Positions 34,230-42,841 are shown, counted from the stretch's first letter. The stretch is DNA of 64,000 bases from Rhodocyclaceae bacterium (GCA_016704145.1 JADJAS010000001.1:124001-188000), one strand, 5' to 3'. The notes: generated from the sequence alone by a model not told the origin. Made by a program: numbers and translations.

Positions 34230-35509
34230 CCTGTTCCTCCTCGTGCAACCTTGAGCGCGGCATCAAGCCGGTCGATGCGATGACGAAGCCAGCCTGTCTC
34301 CCAGAAATTCACCGCACCCGAACGATCGAGCAAGACTTGATGGGTGTCCCGCGCAAGCTTGAGCGACTCTCGGTGATCCCGGTCCGCAGCCAGCGCAGCC
34401 TCCGCCAGCAGCAAGGCCGCTTCGGGATTACCTTCCGTAAGCTTCCTTCGACCGCGCTCGACCACGGCATCGACGCCGGCCAGCTCAACCAAGTCTGGAT
34501 AGACATCCCGAGGCTGGGTGGGATATAGCTCGCTGGTGTCTTCCGCCTTGAACCAACCCATGTACTCTTCCCAAAACGTCCGAACAGCCCAGCTCACCTT
34601 GCCGTAGCCCTCGCCGACATGAAGCTCGGGGGGCAGCCGTACTTCCCTCATCAGCGTCCAAATGTCCTTGCCACTGTTCATGCCGTTGAGCGTCTCGCGG
34701 TGCACGAAATCGACCGCCGCTTCCAGACGGTCCAGACAGGCTTTGATCAGGTTCGCGCCCACGATCGGCGCGAAATGTCCGGTGATCAGCATCTCGGGGG
34801 CCAGTGCGCGGACACGCTGGAGCGAGGCAAGATATGGCTCCGCCCACCGGTACTTGTCGCCGCGTATGGTGTTGAAATTGGGAAAATGGGGAAACAAGGG
34901 ACCGAATACATTGCCCGAGAATAGGATGCGATGCCGAGGCAGCCAGACGACACAGCTGTCGATCGTTTCACCACCCGGGGTCGAGTACAACTCGAATGAC
35001 GTCTCGCCGACTTCCAGCCGATGATGCTCATCGAAAACGATGTCGGCGACTGGCACGTCCTGAACAAATGCCGGTCTGGCTTCCGTCTCGCCCTGGGCCG
35101 CCCGGGTCAAGGCACTCTTGAACCAGATCGACGACTGGGCTTGACGAACCGCCTTGATGCGCCGGTCATCTTCCTGACAGCCCCTCAGATTGCGCTGGGC
35201 TACCAGCTTGGTTTGCGGTTCTCGAAAAAGGCTAACCCCCCCCACATGGTCGACATGTCCCTGCGTCAGCAGGATGTAGGGCGTCGGCCCGGGACAGACG
35301 GCATCGAACACTTTCTTATGCACCGGCGACTCGAAGCCCATGCCGGTGTTAATGACGACCCGGCCAGCCGAAGTGAGCACCATGTAGGCATTCGACAAAC
35401 CCGGAGACATATAGATGAAGTCAGTAATTGCGATTGCCTTTTCCTGATCCGCAGCACGATTCGCAAAAAAATTCGGCCGCTGTGACACGAGTTGACTGAC
35501 CATATCCAT
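34226..35509 (-). CDS. MBL-fold hydrolase with alkylsulfatase-like C-terminal region (427 aa)
   Basis: Metallo-beta-lactamase fold. The metal motif reads LLTQGHVDHVGG: Gln83 replaces the first His of HxHxDH, while His85, Asp87 and His88 are kept. A second unusual stretch is STPGGETIDSCVVW, where a His is expected in many members. The C-terminal VGEGYGKVSWAVRTFWEEYM resembles the dimerisation domain of SdsA-type alkylsulfatases. A TPR-like tail follows. Sulfate-ester or other ester cleavage is suggested by family, but the altered ligand set makes this uncertain. First gene of its operon, opposite the alcohol dehydrogenase. Confidence 0.78.
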   Translation of the reverse strand: MDMVSQLVSQRPNFFANRAADQEKAIAITDFIYMSPGLSNAYMVLTSAGRVVINTGMGFESPVHKKVFDAVCPGPTPYILLTQGHVDHVGGVSLFREPQTKLVAQRNLRGCQEDDRRIKAVRQAQSSIWFKSALTRAAQGETEARPAFVQDVPVADIVFDEHHRLEVGETSFELYSTPGGETIDSCVVWLPRHRILFSGNVFGPLFPHFPNFNTIRGDKYRWAEPYLASLQRVRALAPEMLITGHFAPIVGANLIKACLDRLEAAVDFVHRETLNGMNSGKDIWTLMREVRLPPELHVGEGYGKVSWAVRTFWEEYMGWFKAEDTSELYPTQPRDVYPDLVELAGVDAVVERGRRKLTEGNPEAALLLAEAALAADRDHRESLKLARDTHQVLLDRSGAVNFWETGWLRHRIDRLDAALKVARGGTG

Positions 35510-35534
35510 GGTTTCTTGCCGGCCTCCGAGTTAT

Positions 35535-35579
35535 ATAATCCGGGATAATTTTAATGGTATCATATTAAATAATCCGGAT
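35535..35579. promoter_or_regulatory. AT-rich divergent control region with two ATCCGGAT-type palindromes
   Basis: The motif ATAATCCGG occurs twice in the same direction (35535-35543 and 35569-35577). Each contains a palindrome: ATCCGGGAT at 35538-35546 and ATCCGGAT at 35572-35579. Between them lies TTTAAT...ATTAAA. This is the most AT-rich stretch of the window and sits between the divergent MBL and alcohol dehydrogenase genes. It has none of the S-type dyads, so it looks like a separate operator. Confidence 0.5.
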
Positions 35580-35643
35580 CAACCATTCTTGCCGTTGGTT
35601 GCCCTTGGCACCGCGTGATCCGCCCATGCTTTGGGAGTTGCCT

Positions 35644-36666
35644 ATGAACCAGCACAGACGACAACTGCGAGTACATCGCCCCGATGTACTCGGTCTAGAT
35701 GAAGTGCCGAGGCCGACGCCCGGTCCTCGTGATGTACTCGTGCGAGTCGTCGTGTGCGGAATCTGCGGTACCGATCTCGGTTACCTTGCTACCGGTGGCC
35801 TGCGCGGTTCCGGCGAGCAACCCATGCCCTTGGGCCACGAACTCTCCGGCGTCATCGACAGCATCGGAGACGAAGTCGAAGACTTGCGTCCCGACATGCG
35901 CGTAGTGGTCAATCCCGATGACGACGCTATTGGCAATGGCGGGCCGGAGGGCGGATTTTGCGACACTGTACTGGTCCGCAACGCCCGGTCGGGCCGCAAC
36001 ATCCATGTCCTTCCCGATAGCGTTCCCTTCGAACTGGCCGCCTTGGTCGAACCCTTGTCGGTCGCGCTGCATGGCGTCAATCGGGCCAAGGTCAAACCAG
36101 ATAGCCAAGTAGTTGTCTATGGCGCCGGGATGATCGGTCTCGGCGTCATAGTCAACCTTCGTCGACGCGGGGTGCGCGACATCGTGGTGGTAGATCGTCA
36201 GGATTGCCGTCTCGCCCTCGCTCGACGAATGGGAGCCACCGCGACGATCAATCCAGATCATGAAGACCTGCGGACCGCCTTGGCGAAGCTGCACGGGGAA
36301 AGCACGAAGTACGGCTTCGCCACCGTCAACACGCGGATTTTCATCGATGCCGCCGGCGCAGGAAGCCTGTTGCAACGCACGGTCGAAATGTGCGCGCATG
36401 GTGCGCGGATCGTCATCGTTGCCGTTTATCGACAGCCCGTCGCGCTCGACCTACTGATGGTCATGGCCAAGGAAATCGAGTTGGCGGGTTCAATCGCCTA
36501 CCCCGACAATGAATTTCAGGAGGTGCTCGACATGTTGGCCGCGCAGGAGGTCGATGTTGGCCCGTTGATCACGCATCGCTTTCCATTCAGCCAAGCCTCT
36601 GACGCCTTCACGCAGGCGCGCAACGTCAATGAGGCCATCAAGGTCATGGTCAACATCAGCGCATAG
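35644..36666 (+). CDS. Zinc-type medium-chain alcohol dehydrogenase (340 aa)
   Basis: GroES-like domain with VCGICGTDLGYLATGG (catalytic Cys) and PLGHELSGVIDS (His-Glu), followed by a Rossmann domain VYGAGMIGLGVIVNL. The four-Cys structural-zinc loop of many MDR enzymes is missing in VVNPDDDAIGNGGPEGGF. ATG at 35644 has GGGAG seven bases upstream; an earlier frame start at 35599 has none. It oxidises an alcohol with NAD(P); the substrate is unknown. It leads a plus-strand run with two AhpD-like proteins and a VOC protein. Confidence 0.85.
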   Translation: MNQHRRQLRVHRPDVLGLDEVPRPTPGPRDVLVRVVVCGICGTDLGYLATGGLRGSGEQPMPLGHELSGVIDSIGDEVEDLRPDMRVVVNPDDDAIGNGGPEGGFCDTVLVRNARSGRNIHVLPDSVPFELAALVEPLSVALHGVNRAKVKPDSQVVVYGAGMIGLGVIVNLRRRGVRDIVVVDRQDCRLALARRMGATATINPDHEDLRTALAKLHGESTKYGFATVNTRIFIDAAGAGSLLQRTVEMCAHGARIVIVAVYRQPVALDLLMVMAKEIELAGSIAYPDNEFQEVLDMLAAQEVDVGPLITHRFPFSQASDAFTQARNVNEAIKVMVNISA

Positions 36667-36675
36667 AGGACCGGT

Positions 36676-37125
36676 ATGACGTACACCAGCGCCGAACTGG
36701 AAGTCGGAGCAACCCCCGAAATCGAGGCCGCCTTTCGAGCCATTTGGGAGTCGCTCGGATGCCAGCGCCATCTGCCCAAGGCCACTCTGGAACTGGCGCG
36801 GCTGCGCTTGGCAGCCTTGCATCGAGCGGATCGCGAAATGGCGCTGCGTTCGCCTTGGGCAACGGGTATGCATGAACGGAAAGCCGGAGCAGTGCTGGCG
36901 GGAGCATGGCACCGGCAAGATGATTTCGACGCGGCCGAGAGGTCCGTGCTGGCATTCACGGAAATCTACGCACAGGGTCCTGAGTTCATCACCGACGAAC
37001 TGGCGACAGAGATCACCGGACATTTCGGTGACGCCGGCCTGGTCTGTCTGATCGAGGCCCTGGGCTTCATTGATGCCAGAATCAGGCTGGCACTGGTTTT
37101 CAACCGTCTCCAAACCGGTGACTGA
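36676..37125 (+). CDS. Carboxymuconolactone decarboxylase-like protein without CxxC (149 aa)
   Basis: All-helical CMD/AhpD fold: LPKATLELARLRLAALHRAD aligns with the family segment that normally carries the redox CxxC, but here no Cys pair is present. The following helix FDAAERSVLAFTEIYAQG is typical. It starts 9 bases after the dehydrogenase and is 11 bases upstream of a second CMD protein that does have CxxC. It may be a non-redox partner of that protein, which is inference. Confidence 0.72.
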   Translation: MTYTSAELEVGATPEIEAAFRAIWESLGCQRHLPKATLELARLRLAALHRADREMALRSPWATGMHERKAGAVLAGAWHRQDDFDAAERSVLAFTEIYAQGPEFITDELATEITGHFGDAGLVCLIEALGFIDARIRLALVFNRLQTGD

Positions 37126-37136
37126 ATAGGACCATC

Positions 37137-37658
37137 ATGGCAACGAAATCTCGTGTCACCGCACCGTCATCGCCAAAAACCGGTCATGTCATCCGCGACA
37201 GCGCCTTCGGCCTGGCGGCCGACCTGCTCGAACCGGTGGTGCGCCTCACTCATCTCAACTGGGCGGCGAGCAGTGTCAATCCGGGATTGATCGAGATGCT
37301 GAGGCTGCGCAACGCCAGGACGGTGAACTGCGTCATATGCAAATCGACGCGCTATGACGTCGCCCACCGGGATGGCACGACCGAGGAAAAGCTAGCGCTG
37401 GTGGACGACGGCTATCAGAACAGCAATCTCGATCGCCGCGAAAAACTCGCCCTTGAATTCGCCGACACTTATCTGCAAGATCCAGATCGAGCCAGCCCCG
37501 ATCTGATGGCCCGGCTTCGCCAGGAGTTCAGTCCTCGCCAGATAGGCGACATGGCGGTCGCGATCGCCACTTTCCACGCCATGTCGCGCTGTGCCGTCGG
37601 TCTCGGCGGCATGCCCGAGAACATGCCGGTGTTCATCATGTCGCCGCCCTCCGCCTGA
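37137..37658 (+). CDS. Carboxymuconolactone decarboxylase/AhpD-like protein (173 aa)
   Basis: CMD-family helix bundle with the redox pair in RTVNCVICKSTRYDVAHRDG (CxxC near residues 63-66), then REKLALEFADTYLQDPDRAS and a C-terminal AIATFHAMSRCAVGLGG. Members are peroxidase partners, decarboxylases or unknown enzymes. The pair with the Cys-less neighbour suggests a heteromer. Membership of a steroid pathway is suggested only by location. Confidence 0.82.
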   Translation: MATKSRVTAPSSPKTGHVIRDSAFGLAADLLEPVVRLTHLNWAASSVNPGLIEMLRLRNARTVNCVICKSTRYDVAHRDGTTEEKLALVDDGYQNSNLDRREKLALEFADTYLQDPDRASPDLMARLRQEFSPRQIGDMAVAIATFHAMSRCAVGLGGMPENMPVFIMSPPSA

Positions 37659-37681
37659 ACCCACCCGATACTCGTGAGGCC

Positions 37682-38140
37682 ATGCCCATGTCAGTCCATT
37701 CCCCGGAAATAGCAAATCTCGGCCTTCCGCCCATCGACCAGGTGGGCTTTGTCGTGCACGACCTCGACGCGGCCATCGCCCGCTACTCCCCCTTGTTCGG
37801 GCCATTTCACCGGATCGACGGCTCGGTGCAAGGCTGTGACTTCCGGGGACGCATCGCCGACGTCGAGCTCGATATCGCCTTCGGCCGCAGTGGCGCGCTC
37901 GAGATCGAACTCATCCAGTGGCGTAGCGGTGAGAGCCCCCATGCCGAATTCACGCACCAGGGCCGCGAGGGCATGCACCATCTGCGCTTCCGCGTCGAGG
38001 ATGTCGACGCCTGGATCGCCAAGGCCCGCGCCATCGGCTATCGACCGATCTGGTACAAGCGGTTCAGCCCGGAGATCACGTTTGCCTATCTCGAGCGGAC
38101 CGGCGACCCGCTGCTGATCGAGTTCCTGCGGATGCCATGA
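37682..38140 (+). CDS. VOC-family (glyoxalase-like) protein (152 aa)
   Basis: Vicinal-oxygen-chelate beta-alpha-beta repeat: IDQVGFVVHDLDAAIARYSP near the start and MHHLRFRVEDVDAWIAKARA in the second half, ending YLERTGDPLLIEFLRMP. The metal triad is compatible with His (HHLRF) and Glu (IEF). VOC proteins act as isomerases, epimerases or dioxygenases; methylmalonyl-CoA epimerase is one option since propionyl-CoA is a steroid breakdown product, but the match is not specific. Confidence 0.82.
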   Translation: MPMSVHSPEIANLGLPPIDQVGFVVHDLDAAIARYSPLFGPFHRIDGSVQGCDFRGRIADVELDIAFGRSGALEIELIQWRSGESPHAEFTHQGREGMHHLRFRVEDVDAWIAKARAIGYRPIWYKRFSPEITFAYLERTGDPLLIEFLRMP

Positions 38141-38160
38141 TCGCCGCGCGGCGGGCGGCA

Positions 38161-38205
38161 TCGTCCGATGCGACGATGCCGGAGCGTGGTCGCGCCGCCT
38201 AGAGT
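38161..38205 (+). promoter_or_regulatory. Regulon-type promoter S6 upstream of the SDR at 38236
   Basis: TCGTCC-GATG-CGAC-GATGC, with TAGAGT at 38200-38205, 39 bases after the dyad start. The hexamer and the following TCG resemble those of S7. The start codon is 31 bases beyond it. Confidence 0.58.
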
Positions 38206-38235
38206 CGACCCGAACTTGATGCCCAGGGGGTACCG

Positions 38236-39072
38236 ATGCGCAAAGTCGTGATGATCACCGGCGCCAGCCGGGGTATCGGCAAGGCCACCGCGCTCGCCTT
38301 CGCGCGCGCCGGTTTCGATGTCGCCGTCACCGCACGCACCGAAGTCGAGGGACAGCGCAGCAATCACGCGCTCACGACCCCCGATGGCCTACCGCTGCCG
38401 GGTAGCCTGGCCACCACGCTCGCCGAATTGAACAAGCTCGGCGGACGCGCCATGGCCGTGCCGATGGATCTGCTCGACTCGGCGTCGGTCGATGCCGCGG
38501 CCGATCGGGTGCTGGCCGCGTTCGGCCGTGTCGATGTTCTCATCAACAACGCCGTCTATCAGGGGCGCGATATCAATGCGCTCTTCCTCGATCTCGATGA
38601 AGCGAGCCTCGCGCGGATGTGTCAAGGCTACATCCTGGCGCCCTTCCGGCTGACCAGGCGAATCCTCGCGCCCATGCTGGCGCACGGCGGCGGCACCGTG
38701 ATCAACGTTTCCTCCGGCGCCGGCGACCGGGACCCCCCCATCCCGGCCGACCAGGGCGGCTGGGGCTTTGCCTACGGTGCGGGAAAAGCGGCCTTCTCGC
38801 GCATGGCCGGCGTGATGGTCACGGAATTGAAGAGCCGGGGCATCCGTGCGTTTACCCTCAACCCGGGTGTCGTGACGACCGAGGCCCTGATCGCCACCAT
38901 CGGCGACCAGGGCGTGCTGGCGCTCCAGCATGGCAGCGCCCCGCCCGAGGTACCCGCCGAGGTCATGCTGTGGCTGGCGACCCGGCCCGAAGCCAATGCC
39001 TTGCAGTGCCAGTTGATCCAGGCCCAGTCGCTGGCGCGCGAACGCGGCATCGTCCCCGGCTGGCCCACCTGA
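38236..39072 (+). CDS. Short-chain dehydrogenase/reductase (278 aa)
   Basis: VVMITGASRGIGKATALAFA at the N-terminus, NNAVYQGRDI instead of the standard NNAG, the catalytic Ser in NVSSGAGDRD, and Tyr-Lys in GFAYGAGKAAFS. The C-terminus lacks the usual GQ.DGG strand and ends QSLARERGIVPGWPT, so it belongs to a divergent SDR subgroup. It is the only gene between S6 and S7, so it is probably monocistronic and co-controlled with them. Confidence 0.85.
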   Translation: MRKVVMITGASRGIGKATALAFARAGFDVAVTARTEVEGQRSNHALTTPDGLPLPGSLATTLAELNKLGGRAMAVPMDLLDSASVDAAADRVLAAFGRVDVLINNAVYQGRDINALFLDLDEASLARMCQGYILAPFRLTRRILAPMLAHGGGTVINVSSGAGDRDPPIPADQGGWGFAYGAGKAAFSRMAGVMVTELKSRGIRAFTLNPGVVTTEALIATIGDQGVLALQHGSAPPEVPAEVMLWLATRPEANALQCQLIQAQSLARERGIVPGWPT

Positions 39073-39080
39073 GGGTACGC

Positions 39081-39124
39081 TAGTCCGATTGAAGGATGAG
39101 TGCGGCGCGGCCCGTCGCTAGGGT
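39081..39124 (+). promoter_or_regulatory. Regulon-type promoter S7 upstream of the amidase operon
   Basis: TAGTCC-GATT-GAAG-GATGA, with TAGGGT at 39119-39124, 38 bases after the dyad start. The second half-site is weaker than in S1-S3. The dyad starts 9 bases after the SDR stop codon. Confidence 0.55.
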
Positions 39125-39162
39125 TGCGGGATTGCATTCGTCGAATTGACCGGGGAGGAACC

Positions 39163-40671
39163 ATGCAGCGTCGTCGCTTTCTGATGTCGTCCGGAGGGCT
39201 GTTGGCCGGAACCGCCCTGGGGCTGTCGAGCCCGGCGCGCGCCAAGGGGCTGACGCAAGCCGAATACGCCGCCAACGACGCTCTCGGCCTCGCGGAGCTG
39301 ATGCGCGGGGGCGCGGTCAGCCCCCTGGAGGTGTTGGAGGCCGCCGTCAGCCGGGCCGAGGCGATCAATCCCGTCATCAATGCCGTGGTTCTGAAGCATT
39401 ACGACCTCTCGCGCGCGGCCCTGGCCCAAGGCAAGCCCTCCGGGCCATTCGGTGGGGTACCCATGCTGCTCAAGGATCTCGGCATCTCGTTCAAGAACAC
39501 CATCACCAGCAACGGCAGCGTCTTCTTCCGCGATGCCGTGGCCGATCATGACAGCACCCTGGTCGACCGTTATCGCCGGGCCGGGCTCAATATCTTCGGC
39601 AAGACGGCCAGCCCGGAATTCGGCCAGACCGCCACCACGGAATCCCGCCTTTGGGGCATGACGCGCAACCCGTGGAGCCGCGAGCATAGTGCCGGCGGCT
39701 CCTCCGGCGGCGCGGCGGCGGCGGTGGCGGCCGGTATTCTGCCAGCCGCCCATGCCAGCGATGGCGGTGGCTCGATTCGGATTCCCGCGTCGCACTGCGG
39801 CCTGTTCGGCCTCAAACCGAGCCGGGGACGGATTCCCTTCGGCCCTGGCAGGCTCGAGGGCTGGATGGGGCTCTCCATCATGCACGCCATTACCCGGTCG
39901 GTTCGCGACTCCGCCGCGCTGCTCGATGTCGGCCAGGGGCCCGAGTCCGGCAGCCGCGTGGTGCCGCCGACGGGCGACGCCTCCTTCCTGGCCGGCCATC
40001 GCCGGCCGCCGCCCAAGTTGCGCATCGCCCTCTGGGATACGCATCTTTTCGGCCTGCCGGTGCACGCCGACTGCAAGGAGGCCGTGGCGAAAACCGCAAG
40101 ACTTTGCGAATCGCTGGGCCACGCCGTCGAGCCGGCCGCGCCGAAACTGCCCGTGCAGGACATGTTTGGCGCCATGGGTGTCATGACCGGCACCGGCATG
40201 CTGATCACCCTCCGCGACCGCGAGAAACAGCTTGGCCGCGAGGTCACCGAAGCAGACATCGAACCGATCAACTGGCATCACTACCAGGCGGCCAGGAAGC
40301 GGAGCGCCGAGGATGTTTATCGTGCCCGGGCCACCTTTGATCGGGTGGGCGAAATCCTCGACGACTTCCTCAGCCGTTATGACATGGTATTGTCGCCCGT
40401 GACCGCCGTGCCACCGCCGCGCCTGGGCGAACTGTCGCTCGATCAACCCTATGACAAGTTCGTGCCACCGGCGATGAATGCCAGCCCGTTCACGGCGCTC
40501 TGGAACATGGGCGGCCATCCCGCCATGTCGGTTCCCTTGCACTGGACTGCCGAGAACCTGCCGATCGGCTCCCAGTTCGCCACGCGCTTCGGCGACGAGA
40601 TGATGCTGCTTCGACTCGCGGCGCAACTCGAAACCGCTGCCCCGTGGGCCAACCGCCGGCCGTCACTCTAG
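39163..40671 (+). CDS. Tat-exported amidase-signature enzyme (502 aa)
   Basis: Amidase-signature hydrolase with a twin-arginine leader (MQRRRFLMSSGGLLAGTALG). The Ser-Ser-Lys triad can be placed: Lys104 in VPMLLKDLGISF, the cis-Ser in HSAGGSSGGAAAAVAAG (about 178-180), and the nucleophilic Ser in SDGGGSIRIPASHCGLFG (about 204). All are intact. GGGGAGGAA lies before ATG 39163. The RR leader implies folded export to the periplasm, unusual for a catabolic amidase. Substrates may be amides such as conjugated steroid acids (bile-acid glycine/taurine amides are one thought), but this is a guess. Confidence 0.85.
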   Translation: MQRRRFLMSSGGLLAGTALGLSSPARAKGLTQAEYAANDALGLAELMRGGAVSPLEVLEAAVSRAEAINPVINAVVLKHYDLSRAALAQGKPSGPFGGVPMLLKDLGISFKNTITSNGSVFFRDAVADHDSTLVDRYRRAGLNIFGKTASPEFGQTATTESRLWGMTRNPWSREHSAGGSSGGAAAAVAAGILPAAHASDGGGSIRIPASHCGLFGLKPSRGRIPFGPGRLEGWMGLSIMHAITRSVRDSAALLDVGQGPESGSRVVPPTGDASFLAGHRRPPPKLRIALWDTHLFGLPVHADCKEAVAKTARLCESLGHAVEPAAPKLPVQDMFGAMGVMTGTGMLITLRDREKQLGREVTEADIEPINWHHYQAARKRSAEDVYRARATFDRVGEILDDFLSRYDMVLSPVTAVPPPRLGELSLDQPYDKFVPPAMNASPFTALWNMGGHPAMSVPLHWTAENLPIGSQFATRFGDEMMLLRLAAQLETAAPWANRRPSL

Positions 40672-40727
40672 AGAAGCCTGGCAAGGCTGCCCCTTCCACC
40701 GTTCTGAATTCCCGATGAGGTAAGGAA

Positions 40728-41120
40728 ATGCCGACACAAGCCGAAATGAAGGCCACCATGGTCAAGTATGTCGAACGAGTCAATGCCGGCGACGCGGATG
40801 GCGTGGTGGCCCTCTACGCGGATGGCGCCACCATCGAGGACCCCGTCGGTTCGCCGCCGCGCGCCGACCGGGCGGCGATCACCGAGCTGTACCGGAACGC
40901 CGTGGCCACCAATGTTCGTCTCAAGATACTCGCCGGACCGTTCGGTTCCTTTGCCAATGCCGCCGCCATGGCGGCCGAAGTACGGGTGGACGTGCCGGTC
41001 GGCTTTCCGGGCGAGGGGCCAAAGCGCATTCCCCTGGTCGAGGTGATGACCTTCGACGACAATGGCAAGATCACGTCGATGCGGGCCTATTGGGGCGCCG
41101 AGGAGATGCATCCAGCGTAG
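40728..41120 (+). CDS. ksi: Delta5-3-ketosteroid isomerase (130 aa)
   Basis: Converts Delta5- to Delta4-3-ketosteroids. The N-terminus aligns without gaps with the Comamonas testosteroni enzyme as I remember it: Tyr14 in KYVERVNAGD and Asp38 in IEDPVGSPPR fall at the same residue numbers, and these are the oxyanion and base residues. The third residue, Asp99 in Comamonas, aligns with Glu105 here (IPLVEVMTF). A carboxyl side chain is kept but longer. The gene lies between the amidase and a KstD gene, which fits ring A processing. Confidence 0.88.
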   Translation: MPTQAEMKATMVKYVERVNAGDADGVVALYADGATIEDPVGSPPRADRAAITELYRNAVATNVRLKILAGPFGSFANAAAMAAEVRVDVPVGFPGEGPKRIPLVEVMTFDDNGKITSMRAYWGAEEMHPA

Positions 41121-41143
41121 TGCGTTACGACAGTGGAGATAGC

Positions 41144-42826
41144 GTGAGCGAAGGCAACGAATACGATGTGATCGTGGTGGGTTCCGGCGGCGGCGCCCTG
41201 CTCGGCGCCATCCGGGCGCACGACTTGGGCTTGAAAGTCCTGGTCATCGAGAAAAGCGACAAATACGGCGGCACCACCGCCACGTCGGGCGGCGTGCTCT
41301 GGGTGCCGCTCAACGACCAGATCGACGACGACTACGACTCGGCCTATACCTACCTGAAGGCCGCGGTCGGCGACACCACCACCGACGGCAAGGTGCGCGC
41401 CTATCTCGAGAGCGGACGGGAGATGATCCGTTACGTGAACGATCAGACTTCCGTGCGCTACAACGCCAGCCGGGAATATCCCGATTACTACCAGGAACTT
41501 CCCCGTGCCGCGCCGGGTGGACGCAGCATGGAACCGTTGCCATTCGATGGCGCGCTGTTGGGCGACGAATTGGCGCATCTGCGCGAGCCCCATCCCGGCG
41601 TCACGCTGATGGGCATCGGCATGACCGCGCCCGAAGCCAACACGCTCGCCACCAAGGGGCGCGGCTGGCTGTGGATCACCCTCAAGACCATGGGCCGCTA
41701 CTATCTCGACTACCCTTGGCGCCTGAAGACCAAGCGCGACCGGCGGCTCTGTCTCGGCAACGCGCTGATTGGCGGCCTACGCCACTCAATGATGGTGCGC
41801 AACATCCCGCTTTGGCGCGAGTGCCCGTTGGTGGGCTTGATCGAGGAAAATGGCCGTGTCACGGGTGTCGTCGCGAGACGCCACGGCGAGGAAATCAGGA
41901 TCGGCGCCCGCCGCGGCGTCATCCTCGGCGCAGGCGGCTTCGAGCGCAACCAGGCCATGCGCGACCAGTATCTGCCGCAGCCCAGTCGCCAGGAATGGGC
42001 CTCGACACCCAAGGACAACAATACCGGCGACACCATTCTGGCGGCGCAGGCGATCGGCGCCAGGCTGGAGAAAATGGATCTCGTCTGGGGAACGCCCTCG
42101 GTGCCGTCGCCGACGGCGCCGCAGGGCCAGCAGCCCATTTTTTCGGAGCGGGGCCTCGGCGGCTTCATCGCCGTCAACAGCCAGGGGCGTCGCTTCATCA
42201 ATGAGGCGATTTCCTACGACCGCTTCCAGACCGCCATGTATGAAGAGCAGCGCAAGAGCGGCGGCGGCATCCCGACCTGGATCGTCTTCGACGCCAGGTT
42301 CCGCAAGGACTGTCCCATGGGTCCGTTCCTGCCGGCCAGCATCTTTCCGGACAGCAAGGTGCCCAAGGAATGGCTGGGCGATTTCTTTTTCAAGGACGAC
42401 TCACTTGACGGGTTGGCCCGCCAGATTGGCGTTGCCGCGGAAGGCCTGGCCGAATCGGTGCGCCGGAACAACGAATACGCCGCGACGGGCGTCGACCTCG
42501 ACTTCCAGCGGGGCAACAACCCCCACGACCGCTACTGGTCGAACAAGGCGAACAAACCCAATCCATGCCTCGCCCCCATCGCCAAGCCGCCCTACTACGC
42601 CATCAAGGTGCTGCCCAGCGACACGGGAACCAAGGGCGGCCCCGCCATCACCGACGACGCGCAGGTGATCGATGTTGCCGGCCAGCCGATCCCGGGTCTG
42701 TATTGCGTCGGCAACAACGCCGCCGCCGCGCTCGGCCGCGCTTACGCCGGCGCCGGCGGCACCATCGGCCCGGGCATGGTCTTCGGTTTCCGGGCCGCCA
42801 ACCACCTGGCCAGTCAATCCCATTGA
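41144..42826 (+). CDS. kstD: 3-Ketosteroid dehydrogenase family flavoprotein (KstD/Kst4D, 560 aa)
   Basis: FAD site YDVIVVGSGGGALLGAIRAH (about 8-27), GGTTATSGGVLWVPLND, and the C-terminal block LPSDTGTKGGPAI followed by GNNAAAALGRAYAGAGGTIG, whose Tyr (about 534) matches the catalytic tail Tyr of KstD. This pattern is typical of 3-ketosteroid Delta1-dehydrogenase and of Kst4D; sequence alone does not separate the two. GTG at 41144 is preferred for GGAG six bases upstream; GTG 41120 overlaps the isomerase stop. Directly after ksi and before an SDR. Confidence 0.85.
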   Translation: MSEGNEYDVIVVGSGGGALLGAIRAHDLGLKVLVIEKSDKYGGTTATSGGVLWVPLNDQIDDDYDSAYTYLKAAVGDTTTDGKVRAYLESGREMIRYVNDQTSVRYNASREYPDYYQELPRAAPGGRSMEPLPFDGALLGDELAHLREPHPGVTLMGIGMTAPEANTLATKGRGWLWITLKTMGRYYLDYPWRLKTKRDRRLCLGNALIGGLRHSMMVRNIPLWRECPLVGLIEENGRVTGVVARRHGEEIRIGARRGVILGAGGFERNQAMRDQYLPQPSRQEWASTPKDNNTGDTILAAQAIGARLEKMDLVWGTPSVPSPTAPQGQQPIFSERGLGGFIAVNSQGRRFINEAISYDRFQTAMYEEQRKSGGGIPTWIVFDARFRKDCPMGPFLPASIFPDSKVPKEWLGDFFFKDDSLDGLARQIGVAAEGLAESVRRNNEYAATGVDLDFQRGNNPHDRYWSNKANKPNPCLAPIAKPPYYAIKVLPSDTGTKGGPAITDDAQVIDVAGQPIPGLYCVGNNAAAALGRAYAGAGGTIGPGMVFGFRAANHLASQSH

Positions 42827-42841
42827 ATGGAGGCATCGCCC

